A stretch of DNA of 64,000 nucleotides from Anaerocolumna xylanovorans DSM 12503 (GTDB taxonomy: Bacteria > Bacillota > Clostridia > Lachnospirales > Lachnospiraceae): contig NZ_FRFD01000003.1 in NCBI RefSeq assembly GCF_900143645.1, positions 992,001-1,056,000 on the forward strand, written 5' to 3'. Below are positions 44,859 to 53,639 of this stretch, piece by piece. The position numbers were made by a program, and so were the translations under genes. The stretch's first letter is position 1, and every line of letters starts with the position of its first letter. Under the pieces are notes generated by a model that did no database searches, was not told where the DNA came from, and saw only the letters and a list, made by a program, of their open reading frames with translations.

Positions 44859-44885
44859 GCCAGATTCGTGCCAGATTCGTGCCAT
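44859..44885. repeat. Tandem 11-bp repeat between int and xis
   Basis: GCCAGATTCGT occurs twice head-to-tail (44859-44869, 44870-44880), then a third partial copy GCCAT. It lies upstream of int on the minus strand and could be an arm-type recombinase or Xis binding site. Confidence 0.5.
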
Positions 44886-44898
44886 GAGATGGGCGTTG

Positions 44899-45120
44899 CT
44901 ATTTTTTGTTTTCAATGCCAAGGTAGGCAACAATGTAACTTTTAGGGATACGAAAAAGGCGCCCGACGTTTTGCTTTTTCAGGTCGCCTTTTTTAATCAT
45001 CTTATAAACTGTTTTGGTACATACACCCAGAATTTCACTTGCTTCTTCCACGGTCAGAACATCAGGATATTCACTGAGCCTCTTTAAGGATTGCTTACTA
45101 TATAAGGATTGTCTTTTCAT
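44899..45120 (-). CDS. xis: Excisionase-family helix-turn-helix protein
   Basis: 73 aa MerR-like winged helix of the excisionase family: VLTVEEASEILGVCTKTVYK is the HTH, then MIKKGDLKKQNVGRLFRIPK is the wing with the usual GRLFRIPK strand, ending YIVAYLGIENKK. ATG 45120 follows GGAGG with short spacing; an ATG four codons earlier lies at the SD. It would direct the integrase to excision. Transcribed with int on the minus strand, about 125 bases upstream of it. Confidence 0.88.
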   Translation of the reverse strand: MKRQSLYSKQSLKRLSEYPDVLTVEEASEILGVCTKTVYKMIKKGDLKKQNVGRLFRIPKSYIVAYLGIENKK

Positions 45121-45343
45121 TTTCTCCTCCATTCTACATTTTCAAAAAGCCGATATACTAAGCTTTCTGGACATACACCCACATCGGTCCATTTCCTGCG
45201 CTCATTTTGACCGCGTCTTTTCAGGATGCGCTATGCGCTGTTTCATCCGTGGGCGTGCTCTGCCGATTTAGCATCCTGGCACACTGTCCGCAAAACCTGT
45301 ATAACTTCCGATGGGGTGCTATGAAATTGTCAAGGTACAAAAA

Positions 45344-45381
45344 CAGGTGTAAGGTCAGCTTGGGGCTTGTCCTTACACCTG
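45344..45381. other. Perfect 11-bp inverted repeat in the ICE regulatory spacer
   Basis: CAGGTGTAAGG (45344-45354) and CCTTACACCTG (45371-45381) with a 16-base loop and no T run. It lies between the minus-strand int/xis unit and the plus-strand conjugation promoter. Operator, transcription barrier or mRNA hairpin are all possible. Confidence 0.5.
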
Positions 45382-45512
45382 ATAAACATAGCGTTATGTA
45401 TGCAATTTCTGCAAAAGAGAAAAATTATTTTTATTTTTTCTGTGCCATTCAAAAATATCATTTGAAACTCTTGGTACAAATTTTTCTGGATAATCTTAAT
45501 GGCAGTAAAATG

Positions 45513-45580
45513 GCGTGAAAAGAAATGAAAGTGGCAGAGCTTTGCGATTTACACGCAAATTCCCATATGCTATACTGAAC
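45513..45580 (+). promoter_or_regulatory. ICE promoter/operator element, copy 1 (conjugation operon)
   Basis: TTTACA (45548-45553), 17 bases, TATACT (45571-45576) form a good sigma-A promoter. GCGTG (45513-45517) and CACGC (45552-45556, overlapping the -35) are inverted arms 39 bases apart, with GGCAGAGCTTTGC between them. The element is repeated at 58090 with the same spacing and with arms changed to GCATG/CATGC. A symmetric regulator bridging the arms and covering the -35 is a simple reading. Confidence 0.68.
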
Positions 45581-45623
45581 ATGCTCAAAGATTCACCCAA
45601 AACTGAATATGGGAATAAACCAG

Positions 45624-45715
45624 CACCTTTTGATTGAGGTGTTTTTTTATTGCCCAGCGGTATCTTTACCGCTATGAAAGCAGCACTTGGCAGAAATTTT
45701 GCAGGTGCTGCTTTT
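45624..45715 (+). promoter_or_regulatory. Three-hairpin leader with terminators ahead of the conjugation operon
   Basis: Just after the promoter: CACCT/AGGTG (45624-45641) followed by TTTTTTT; AGCGGTA/TACCGCT (45657-45674); AAAGCAGCAC/GTGCTGCTTT (45677-45714) followed by a T-rich tract. The first and third look like intrinsic terminators 50 and 140 bases into the transcript. Expression of the conjugation genes would then require antitermination. Confidence 0.62.
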
Positions 45716-45761
45716 GTATTTTCGGACCAAAATCATGAAAAATCACAGGAGGTATGAAATC

Positions 45762-46142
45762 TTGAAAAAAACGATTTATTCCCCACAGTCTGCGCCAAAA
45801 CGGACTATAAACTATGGCAGAATCCTTTATACGGTCTTTCTGACGCTGAGTATATCCGCTATGTTCTGTCAACCGGCTTTTGCTGCGACAGACGTATGGT
45901 CAAAAGCCAAAGAGATCATGAAGGATGTGTACGGCCAGATTGTTCTCATTTCCACTGTTGCGGCAATTGTTACCGCTTCTGTAGCGTTGCTATTAATGAA
46001 TTTCTCAAAGAGTGGGAAAACGGTGGATGAAAGCCGGGCATGGCTCAAGCGAATTTGTATTACATGGGTTATTTTGAACGGGTTGGGCTTTATCATGGCT
46101 TATATTACCCCGTTCTTCTCAGACGGTAAGTGGAATGGTTAA
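45762..46142 (+). CDS. VirB2/TrbC-like conjugation pilin-type protein
   Basis: 126 aa. A basic N-terminus, a signal peptide ending CQPAFAATD, then two TM helices (IVLISTVAAIVTASVALLL and RICITWVILNGLGFIMAYI) separated by a short charged loop (KSGKTVDESRAWLK): the topology of VirB2/TrbC pilins. Start TTG 45762 lies 9 bases after AGGAGG; an ATG at 45735 is in frame but upstream of that SD. First gene of the conjugation operon, 63 bases before the VirB6-like gene. Confidence 0.72.
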   Translation: MKKTIYSPQSAPKRTINYGRILYTVFLTLSISAMFCQPAFAATDVWSKAKEIMKDVYGQIVLISTVAAIVTASVALLLMNFSKSGKTVDESRAWLKRICITWVILNGLGFIMAYITPFFSDGKWNG

Positions 46143-46205
46143 TCACAATAGCAGGCTTGGCAGTCTTATGACTATCAAGTTGCCGTCGGCGAAAGGAGTG
46201 ATTGA

Positions 46206-46916
46206 ATGGGCATTTTAGACGGAATTGTATCCTGGATTGCCGAACAGGTAATGTATGGACTTGACTTGATTACAACCTCGGTTTTGGGAGCTTTGGGCTG
46301 CAATATGGATACATTCCTGAGCTATTTCCCAGCAGCCGAGACGATGTATAAGGTCTTTGTGGCACTGGCAATCGGTTTGATTCTTCTCAATTGGATTTGG
46401 CAGCTTTTTAAGAATTTCGGATTAGGTATTGGAATCGAAGCAGAAGATCCGGTAAAGCTTAGTTTTCGGTCTGTTTTGTTTATTCTGCTGGCGTATTTTT
46501 CCGATCAAATTGTAAACATCGTGCTGGATATTGGAGGAACGCCCTATCAATGGGTTCTGGATGCGGACTTACCGCCACTGAGCTTTTCGGATTTTAACTC
46601 TGTTGTACTTGTGATTGTGGGAGTATGTGCAAATGGTGCCGTGGCACTGATTGCTTTGATACTGGTTCTGATTCTCGCATGGAATTATGTAAAACTTCTA
46701 TTTGAGGCGGCTGAACGTTACGTCCTGCTGGGTGTCTTGGTTTATACCGCTCCAGTTGCTTTTGCTATGGGGGCATCACAGACGACAAGTAATATTTTCA
46801 AAAGCTGGTGCCGGATGTTCGGTGGGCAGGTATTTCTGCTTATTATGAATGCATGGTGTCTGCGCCTGTTTACCAGCATGGTTGGCAGTTTTATTGCCAA
46901 TCCGTTATCGCTATAG
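46206..46916 (+). CDS. VirB6/TrbL-like polytopic conjugation protein
   Basis: 236 aa with about six TM segments (VFVALAIGLILLNWIWQLF, FRSVLFILLAYFSDQIVNI, VVLVIVGVCANGAVALIALI, YVLLGVLVYTAPVAFAMG, FLLIMNAWCLRLFTSMV). The motif with FEAAERYVLLG and the TAPVAFAMGASQTTSNIFKS segment are typical of the CD0415/CD1112-type proteins in clostridial ICEs, functional counterparts of VirB6 in the mating channel. SD AAAGGAGTGA precedes the ATG. Confidence 0.8.
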   Translation: MGILDGIVSWIAEQVMYGLDLITTSVLGALGCNMDTFLSYFPAAETMYKVFVALAIGLILLNWIWQLFKNFGLGIGIEAEDPVKLSFRSVLFILLAYFSDQIVNIVLDIGGTPYQWVLDADLPPLSFSDFNSVVLVIVGVCANGAVALIALILVLILAWNYVKLLFEAAERYVLLGVLVYTAPVAFAMGASQTTSNIFKSWCRMFGGQVFLLIMNAWCLRLFTSMVGSFIANPLSL

Positions 46917-46928
46917 GAGGGCACGATT

Positions 46929-47861
46929 ATGAAAAAATATAAGAAGATAATAGCAGTATTGATTGTCATGGCAGCTTTATTTAGCTGTTTTTCCACGACA
47001 GCCCTTGCGTTTTCTGAAAGTGACGCACAGGCGGCGGTGGACAGCGCCGGTAAGGAAGCTGTTGCAGGCAATGTGTTTATCTGGTTTTTATGCGCAGTAG
47101 CGTTCTTAAAAGTCAGTCAGAAGATAGACAGTTTTATGTCAAGCCTTGGAATTAACGTGGGGCATACCGGAGGGTCTATGATGGCAGAGGCAGTAATTGC
47201 TGCCAGAGGCCTTACAACTGCAAAGAACTTTGGAGGTTCTTTTGTTGGGAAAGGAGCCCGTGGAGCGGCCGGTGCAGCCGGAGCAGCTGGGGCGGCAGGT
47301 GCTGCCGGTGTGATGGGTGCTATGAGCGGAGGGCTTGCCGGAGTCGTCGGCAGACAGTTTGGAAGTGGAGCCGTTAGGCACGCTACAGGCCAGAGCAGTG
47401 GTGGAATGGGCGGAAGAATGTTCTCTTCGTCTATGGAAAAGGGTGGCTCCTTTGCGAACAATGTCATCGGGTCGGTAGCCAGAGGCAGCGTTTCATCTAC
47501 AGGCACTATGACCGGAGAGACCGCCGTTAAGGCGATGCATTCCTTCATGGGATATACCGGGCAGTCAGATGCCCCAGCATTTTCAAAGGTAGAGATCGGT
47601 GGTGGGTGCATTACCGGAACTGAATCCACAGTAGAGCATCCCAATGGAATTGAGTTTGGAATGTACAGTGCAGATCAGTATATGGCTCCGGAAAGCGATT
47701 ATAGCACAGTAACCGCCGCCGATGGTTCTGAGTGGTATAAGCAGTATGCGGCTGACACTGTGGAAAGGAAGCCTTATATGGAGGCAGACGGAAAGATTGC
47801 CTACAATGAAAGTATTGTGCAAAAGCTTCCACGAATGCCCCACAGAAAGGATAAGAGCTAA
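46929..47861 (+). CDS. ICE conjugation protein with signal peptide and Gly/Ala-rich region
   Basis: 310 aa. Signal peptide (KIIAVLIVMAALFSCFSTTALA), a second hydrophobic segment (NVFIWFLCAVAFLKVSQ), then a long low-complexity Gly/Ala tract with GAAGAAGAAGAAGAAG repeats (near 47265-47310). The C-terminus holds aromatic and charged residues (DGSEWYKQYAADTVERKPYM). No enzyme motif. The position between the VirB6-like and peptidase genes suggests a mating-channel component. Its stop TAA shares its last A with the next ATG. Confidence 0.68.
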   Translation: MKKYKKIIAVLIVMAALFSCFSTTALAFSESDAQAAVDSAGKEAVAGNVFIWFLCAVAFLKVSQKIDSFMSSLGINVGHTGGSMMAEAVIAARGLTTAKNFGGSFVGKGARGAAGAAGAAGAAGAAGVMGAMSGGLAGVVGRQFGSGAVRHATGQSSGGMGGRMFSSSMEKGGSFANNVIGSVARGSVSSTGTMTGETAVKAMHSFMGYTGQSDAPAFSKVEIGGGCITGTESTVEHPNGIEFGMYSADQYMAPESDYSTVTAADGSEWYKQYAADTVERKPYMEADGKIAYNESIVQKLPRMPHRKDKS

Positions 47862-49240
47862 TGGCAGAAGAAAACAGAAACAGTGCGTCCGAAGCTCTGG
47901 AAAAGGGTGCAAACACAGCCCAGGCTATCAGGGGAGCCGTTAAGACAGGAAAGGCAATCGCAGGCATTACCAAAGGAGCGGCAGCCGGCGGGCCATATGG
48001 AGCGGTTGCAGGGGCACTGTGGTCAAATAGAAAAACCGTACTAAAAATTGTACTGGCTGCAGCATTCCTTTTGCTATTGCCGGTACTTTTTATTTTAATG
48101 CTTCCCGGATTGATTTTCGGAGGATTTGGTTCCGGAAATGCTGCGAATTCCAGCCAGACGCCTATTCTCAATAATGATGCTGCCGTGGTAGAGAATGTCA
48201 ATAACATCTCTTTTAGCATCAGCAGTATTCTGGGTGAAGGACTGGAGGATGTACTGGCACGTATCGACGATGACTTTTCGGCATCCGGAGGCGATGAGAA
48301 GGAAGTCATTAACCCGTATGCCGGAAATCTGGTCTATAGCACAAACCTCATTATCTGCCAATACTGTGCCGCAAAAGAAAAGGATTACCAGAGTATTACC
48401 GTATCCGATATGGAACAGATTTTGCGAGGAGCTAAAAAGCATTTGTACAGTTTTACCCGGACAGAGGAAACCCGGGAATCCACATCAGTTGATCCTGATA
48501 CCGGAGAAGAAACCACTACCACAGAGGAGTGGATGATTTACACGGTTGTTTATAACGGAGAGGATTACTTTGCCGATCACATCTTTCAGCTATCAGAGGA
48601 ACAAAAGACGTTGGCTAATGATTATGCTTACAACTTGAGTGTATATCTGGGCGACGGGCTATTCCAGGGTCTGGTAGATGATGAGTTTATCCTTGGCCCA
48701 TCCTATGAGGGTGTAACTTTTTCTGATGGTTCCACGCCGGTTGTCTATTTCAACCAGCTTGATGAACGGTTTGCAAATCAGCCCTATGGTAAGGACAATA
48801 TCGGAGGCTATGGCTGTGGGCCAACCTCGATGTCTATCGTGGTTTCTTCCCTTTCCGGTGAAACGGTTGATCCCATTCAAATGGCAGAATGGTCATACAA
48901 AAATGGTTATTGGTGCAGTAAAAGTGGTTCTTATCACGCACTGATTCCAGGAGCTGCGAAAGCGTGGAATCTTCCGGTGGAGGGCTGCAGCGCTTCGGAG
49001 CCGCAAAGGATTGTGGATGCGCTTACTTCCGGTAAGCTGGTAGTAGCAATTATGTCAAAAGGCCATTTTACCAGTTCGGGGCATTTCATTGTTCTGCGTG
49101 GCGTGACTTCGGAAGGCGAGATTTTGGTGGCTGACCCAGCCAGCTATACGCGCAGTCAGAAGAAATGGGATTTATCCATTATCCTCAAGGAAGCAAGCAA
49201 ACGAGCGGCGGCCGGTGGTCCGTTCTGGATCATCGGCTAA
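47861..49240 (+). CDS. Membrane-anchored C39-like cysteine peptidase (ICE cell-wall/conjugation factor)
   Basis: 459 aa. A basic cytoplasmic N-terminus, one TM (IVLAAAFLLLLPVLFILML), an extracellular linker region, then a C39-like papain-fold domain at about residues 285-459. YFNQLDERFANQPYG and GGYGCGPTSMSIVVSSL hold the catalytic Cys; FTSSGHFIVLRGVTSEG holds the His, and VADPASYTRSQKKW the Asp. In Gram-positive conjugation systems a membrane-tethered hydrolase locally opens the wall; the C39 domain here probably plays that part or processes a partner protein. Translationally coupled to the preceding gene. Confidence 0.8.
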   Translation: MAEENRNSASEALEKGANTAQAIRGAVKTGKAIAGITKGAAAGGPYGAVAGALWSNRKTVLKIVLAAAFLLLLPVLFILMLPGLIFGGFGSGNAANSSQTPILNNDAAVVENVNNISFSISSILGEGLEDVLARIDDDFSASGGDEKEVINPYAGNLVYSTNLIICQYCAAKEKDYQSITVSDMEQILRGAKKHLYSFTRTEETRESTSVDPDTGEETTTTEEWMIYTVVYNGEDYFADHIFQLSEEQKTLANDYAYNLSVYLGDGLFQGLVDDEFILGPSYEGVTFSDGSTPVVYFNQLDERFANQPYGKDNIGGYGCGPTSMSIVVSSLSGETVDPIQMAEWSYKNGYWCSKSGSYHALIPGAAKAWNLPVEGCSASEPQRIVDALTSGKLVVAIMSKGHFTSSGHFIVLRGVTSEGEILVADPASYTRSQKKWDLSIILKEASKRAAAGGPFWIIG

Positions 49241-49267
49241 TCCGCAGCAGAAATGAGGTCGAATAAC

Positions 49268-52219
49268 TTGAGCAATAAGCAAGAAGAACGTGATATTTAC
49301 TATATTCCGCCAAACTTTATTGAAAGCGGAACCTTTTTTGGTGGGATGTTTAAGGTGCGCAATGCTATCGAAGCAGGCATACTTGCATTGGCTGTGGGAA
49401 TTCCGGTTTTTAATCTTGGATTCTCTTTGACAACCCGGATTATCCTTCTGTGCCTTACTTCCCTGCCCCTTGCCCTGCTGGCTTTAATTGGCGTAGCAGG
49501 CGAAAGCCTCTCTTCCTTTGGCTTTATCTTTTTGAAGTACCTGAAAAACCGACGTGTGGTGGGAATTGCGGAAGAGACGGTACCAGAGAAACGGCCTGTG
49601 AGGAATAAGGGACAGAAGCCGGCGAAAGAAAAAAAGGCGAAGAAAGAGGACTTTCCTGCTGAATATGACGAGATCCAGGAAGCACGGTTTGATAAAGTCA
49701 AACAAAAGACACCGGATTTGAACAAGTCCGGGGAAAAGCCGAAAAAAGAGCGCAGGTCACGCAAGCAGGAAGCTCCCAGCCGTTATCTAAATCCGGTGGC
49801 AGAATATCTTCCCATCAAAAAAATTGAAAATGGGGTCATTTACACCAAAGACCATCGGTATGTGAAAATTGTGGAAGTCGTGCCGGTCAATTTCCTGCTT
49901 CGTAGTGCCAGAGAACAGAGGAACATCATTTATTCCTTTATTTCTTACCTTAAAATAAGCCCTGTTAAAATGCAGTTTAAAGTGCTTACCAAACGAGCTG
50001 ATATAAACAGGCATCTGCAGACTGTTGAATGTGAGATGGAAAATGAAACAGATGAAAGATGCAGATTGCTGCAGCAGGATTACACGCAGTTGATCCGCAA
50101 AATCGGTTCCAGAGAGGCCATTACCCGTCGCTTCTTTATCATTTTTGAATATGAGCCGTGGAATGGCAGACGAAGCGAGGATGAAAACGAAGCGACAGCT
50201 TTTCTCCAGACAGCGGCAAGGACAGCAACGAATTATCTTCGCCAGTGCGGCAATGAGGTGTTGGTCTGGGAGGATGAAAATGAAGCCTCTACCGATGTGC
50301 TGTATAACCTTTTGAACCGTCACAGCAGTGCAGACAAGCCTTTGCAGGAGCATATCCGGGAGGTTATTGGGAGATATGTGGCAGCGGAAGCCATTGACGA
50401 TATTCCGGTCACGGAGTTTTTAGCTCCGGAGAGCATCAACTTTGAACATGGACATTACATTCAGATGGATGGCGTATATCATGCCTATCTGCTGGTGCCT
50501 TCGTCGGGATACAAGTCCCAGGTATGCGCTGGATGGCTGTCGCTTCTGGTTAATGCCGGAGAAGGCATTGATCTGGACTTATACTTGCAGCGACAGCCAA
50601 AGGAGCGGATTATGCAAAAGCTCGGTCAACAGCTTCGTATTAACCGTTCCAAGATTAAGGAAACTTCCGATACAAATTCAGATTTTGATGATTTGGATGG
50701 TGCCATACGTAGCGGCTACTTTCTGAAAGAAGGTGTTTCCAACAACGAGGATTTCTATTACATGAACATTCTCATAACCATTACCGCCGATACTTTGCAG
50801 GAACTGGAATGGCGGGAAGCGGAAATGAAAAAGCTTTTAATTTCACAGGATATGGACGTTTGTACCTGCTCTTTTCGTGAGGAGCAGGCTTTTTTATCGG
50901 CACTGCCCATTGTTTCACTGGAGAAAAAGCTTTATGAGAGAGGGAAACGTAATGTACTGACTCTGGGAGCTGCAAGCTGCTATCCGTTTACGAGTTTTGA
51001 AATGTGCGATGACAACGGTATTCTGCTGGGAGTAAACAAACACAATAATTCCCTCATCATCGTAGACATCTTCAACAGCCGCATCTACAAAAATGCAAAC
51101 ATGGCTATCCTTGGCACAAGCGGTGCGGGTAAAACCTTTACACTGCAGCTTATGGCGTTACGGATGCGGCGAAAAAATATACAGACATTCATTATTGCGC
51201 CGCTGAAAGGTCATGAGTTTTATCGGGCTTGTGTTAATATCGGCGGTGAATTCATACAGATTTCGCCTGCGTCCCATAACTGTATCAATGTGATGGAGAT
51301 TCGCCGGGTTGACCGAAGCACAAGCGAATTGTTGGACGGCCCAATTCTGGATAAATCGGAGCTGGCTGCTAAAATCCAGCGATTGCACATTTTTTTCAGT
51401 CTGCTGATTCCGGACATGAACCATGAAGAAAAGCAGCTTCTGGATGATGCACTGATAAAAACCTACATGGTCAAGGGAATTACCCATAACAATGACAGCT
51501 TAGAAGATCCGGAAAGACCGGGTCACTATCGTGAGATGCCGGTGCTTGGCGACCTGTATGAAATCCTGAAGAAAAATCCGGAAACCAAACGTCTTGCCAA
51601 TATCCTGAACCGTTTGGTCAATGGTTCTGCCAGTACCTTTAACCAGCAGACCAACGTTAATCTTGACAACAAGTACACGGTACTGGATATTTCTGAACTT
51701 ACCGGCGATCTTCTGACTGTCGGTATGTTTGTTGCCCTGGATTATGTTTGGGACAAAGCGAAGGAAGACCGCACCGTAGAAAAAGCCATTTTCCTTGATG
51801 AATTATGGCAGCTGATCGGAGCAGCATCAAACCGGCTTGCAGCGGAATTTGTGCTGGAAATCTTCAAAATTATCAGAGGCTACGGTGGCAGTGCGATTTG
51901 CGCCACACAGGATCTGAATGACTTCTTTGCTCTGGAAGAAGGCAAGTATGGAAAAGGTATTATCAACAATGCCAAGACTAAAATTATTCTCAACCTGGAA
52001 GATGAAGAGGCACAGCGTGTTCAGGAAATTCTGCATCTGTCAGAGGCAGAGGTTATGGAGATTACTCATTTTGAGCGCGGCAATGGATTGATTTCCACCA
52101 ACAACAATAATATCACAGTGGAGTTTAAAGCCAGCGAACTCGAAAAGGAATTGATTACTACTGACCGCCGGGAACTGCAGGAACTAATTGCACGCCAGAA
52201 AAAACAGCAGGTGGGATAA
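49268..52219 (+). CDS. VirB4/TraE-type conjugation ATPase
   Basis: About 983 aa. The N-terminus carries two TM segments (AIEAGILALAVGIPVFNLGF, ILLCLTSLPLALLALIGV), a PrgI-like part fused to the ATPase, then a charged linker (about 115-175). The VirB4 domain has GVNKHNNSLIIVDIF, Walker A LGTSGAGKTFT (about 614-624), Walker B AIFLDELWQLIG, ICATQDLNDFF and INNAKTKIILNLE. It powers assembly of the channel and substrate transfer. Start TTG 49268 after GAGGTCG is preferred to ATG 49253, which overlaps that SD. Confidence 0.93.
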   Translation: MSNKQEERDIYYIPPNFIESGTFFGGMFKVRNAIEAGILALAVGIPVFNLGFSLTTRIILLCLTSLPLALLALIGVAGESLSSFGFIFLKYLKNRRVVGIAEETVPEKRPVRNKGQKPAKEKKAKKEDFPAEYDEIQEARFDKVKQKTPDLNKSGEKPKKERRSRKQEAPSRYLNPVAEYLPIKKIENGVIYTKDHRYVKIVEVVPVNFLLRSAREQRNIIYSFISYLKISPVKMQFKVLTKRADINRHLQTVECEMENETDERCRLLQQDYTQLIRKIGSREAITRRFFIIFEYEPWNGRRSEDENEATAFLQTAARTATNYLRQCGNEVLVWEDENEASTDVLYNLLNRHSSADKPLQEHIREVIGRYVAAEAIDDIPVTEFLAPESINFEHGHYIQMDGVYHAYLLVPSSGYKSQVCAGWLSLLVNAGEGIDLDLYLQRQPKERIMQKLGQQLRINRSKIKETSDTNSDFDDLDGAIRSGYFLKEGVSNNEDFYYMNILITITADTLQELEWREAEMKKLLISQDMDVCTCSFREEQAFLSALPIVSLEKKLYERGKRNVLTLGAASCYPFTSFEMCDDNGILLGVNKHNNSLIIVDIFNSRIYKNANMAILGTSGAGKTFTLQLMALRMRRKNIQTFIIAPLKGHEFYRACVNIGGEFIQISPASHNCINVMEIRRVDRSTSELLDGPILDKSELAAKIQRLHIFFSLLIPDMNHEEKQLLDDALIKTYMVKGITHNNDSLEDPERPGHYREMPVLGDLYEILKKNPETKRLANILNRLVNGSASTFNQQTNVNLDNKYTVLDISELTGDLLTVGMFVALDYVWDKAKEDRTVEKAIFLDELWQLIGAASNRLAAEFVLEIFKIIRGYGGSAICATQDLNDFFALEEGKYGKGIINNAKTKIILNLEDEEAQRVQEILHLSEAEVMEITHFERGNGLISTNNNNITVEFKASELEKELITTDRRELQELIARQKKQQVG

Positions 52220-52311
52220 TGCGCATATAACACGCATTTAATACGTACAACCGAACGGATTACGTTCTTTATGCGGAATGAATACGCATTAGGAAAGGAG
52301 GCAACACCATT

Positions 52312-52833
52312 GTGAAAACCCGTGAAGACATGTATTCAAATGAGGCAAAGGAGATTGTTCGTGTGATTACACTCTACAAGACCCTGACAAGCGAACAGGT
52401 CTACCGTCTCTTTCCGGGAAAGGAAAGCAGTATTAAAAATCTGCTGTCCGTGCTAATCCGGCAGGGGCGGTTTTTTTATAATCCCACAACCGGGCGGCTT
52501 TCGGCCAATCAGGAATGTGAATCAAATCCTGATATGGGTATGATTGCTGCTTTTTGGGTCCTGTTGGACTTTATAGCACGAGTGGAGTACCATACGGCCA
52601 GTGATTTTCCGGTCAAAATAAGCTTTTTCTGTGACGGGGAAATGTATGAAATCATTCATGTTCCTTATGGACAGGAGATTTTGATAGGGCATGCCGTTTC
52701 CTGTAAAGAGGAAGCACGCCGGATTATTCTGGTAGAGAGTCCGGAACAGATTGAAACCTTGCATATTCCGGGTGTCTCCGGTTTCTGTACCGTCGGTTCG
52801 GACGGCTCTACCTGTTATTACAAACTTGAATAG
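52312..52833 (+). CDS. ICE-associated winged-helix protein (DUF5697-like)
   Basis: 173 aa. The N-terminal 60 residues look like a winged helix (SNEAKEIVRVITLYKTLTSE, VYRLFPGKESSIKNLLSVL), followed by a mixed alpha/beta domain (AAFWVLLDFIARVEYHTASD, KISFFCDGEMYEIIHVPYGQ). It resembles proteins labelled DUF5697 that sit between virB4 and virD4 in Lachnospiraceae ICEs. Function unknown; DNA binding is plausible. GTG start 10 bases after AAAGGAGG. Confidence 0.65.
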   Translation: MKTREDMYSNEAKEIVRVITLYKTLTSEQVYRLFPGKESSIKNLLSVLIRQGRFFYNPTTGRLSANQECESNPDMGMIAAFWVLLDFIARVEYHTASDFPVKISFFCDGEMYEIIHVPYGQEILIGHAVSCKEEARRIILVESPEQIETLHIPGVSGFCTVGSDGSTCYYKLE

Positions 52834-52846
52834 AAGCGAGGATGTT

Positions 52847-53518
52847 ATGGAAAGACAAATCATTTATAAACGAATTAATGTAATATTAGATGAATTATCC
52901 CGCCTGCAAAATACCTTGTATGGTATGAGCATGACAGATATTCAGCGGTATATGGAAAATTACGAAACGCTCGCTACAGATGCTGCCCTGCGTGGGGAGC
53001 AAATTGCCTGCCGCCTGCGTCATGTTATTTATATGACCACCTGTATCAAAAAGACGGAATATATGAAGTCCGCTGCGCAGATACAGGGGATTAACATAGA
53101 GGAGAACGATGGTATCCTGGAAGTTACGTTTCCCAGCCTGCTGCCTGGTCGCAAACAATGGCAAAGCTCTGAATTTTTAATGGATTCCTTGTACTTTGCA
53201 CTAAGTGACTATACAGACAGGCACCGGGTACATAAATTTAAGGACTGTGTGATCTGTTTTGTCAGCATTTACAACCGCGAGCTCCCTTCCCGCCGCATCC
53301 GGGATTATGACAATATGGAGTTGAAACAGGCATTGGATATGGTCGCTACTTTTTTTATGACGGATGACGGTGGAAGATACTGTGATGCTTACAACACAAC
53401 AGAACTTGGAGAAACCGACTGTACCCGTATTCTCATTATGGAAAAAGGCCGTTTTCCAAAGTGGCTGATTGCCCGTTTAAACAGGGCGGAAGGCATATCG
53501 GATTTTTCCGGTTTTTAA
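52847..53518 (+). CDS. ICE-associated protein of unknown function (DUF6100-like)
   Basis: 223 aa, soluble. Helical N-terminus (IIYKRINVILDELSRLQNTL, YMENYETLATDAALRGEQIA), then beta strands (GILEVTFPSLLPGR, HKFKDCVICFVSIYNREL) and NMELKQALDMVATFFMTDDG. No motif that would give an activity. It follows the DUF5697-like gene by 13 bases, with GCGAGGATG as SD, and such pairs recur in ICEs. Start at ATG 52847; the frame is open upstream within the preceding gene. Confidence 0.62.
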   Translation: MERQIIYKRINVILDELSRLQNTLYGMSMTDIQRYMENYETLATDAALRGEQIACRLRHVIYMTTCIKKTEYMKSAAQIQGINIEENDGILEVTFPSLLPGRKQWQSSEFLMDSLYFALSDYTDRHRVHKFKDCVICFVSIYNRELPSRRIRDYDNMELKQALDMVATFFMTDDGGRYCDAYNTTELGETDCTRILIMEKGRFPKWLIARLNRAEGISDFSGF

Positions 53519-53639
53519 AGGAAAATTTCCCGACACATGAAGAGCCGCCGGAACTCATTATAAAACCTGGGCTTTTGCACGTTATTTACCGATGTTTTTT
53601 TACCGGAGTCTTCAGCCAGTACGGTAGTTTTTTGAGGAG

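Noticed and set aside
45120..45232. Short minus-strand open frame (about 37 codons) ending in an ATGA overlap with xis
   Set aside because: It could be the tail of a lost gene coupled to xis, but it has no start or SD and no recognisable motif, so it is too weak to annotate.
47117..47644. 175-aa minus-strand Pro/Ala-rich reading frame
   Set aside because: Mirror image of the Gly/Ala-rich coding repeat of the plus-strand ICE gene; shadow frame.
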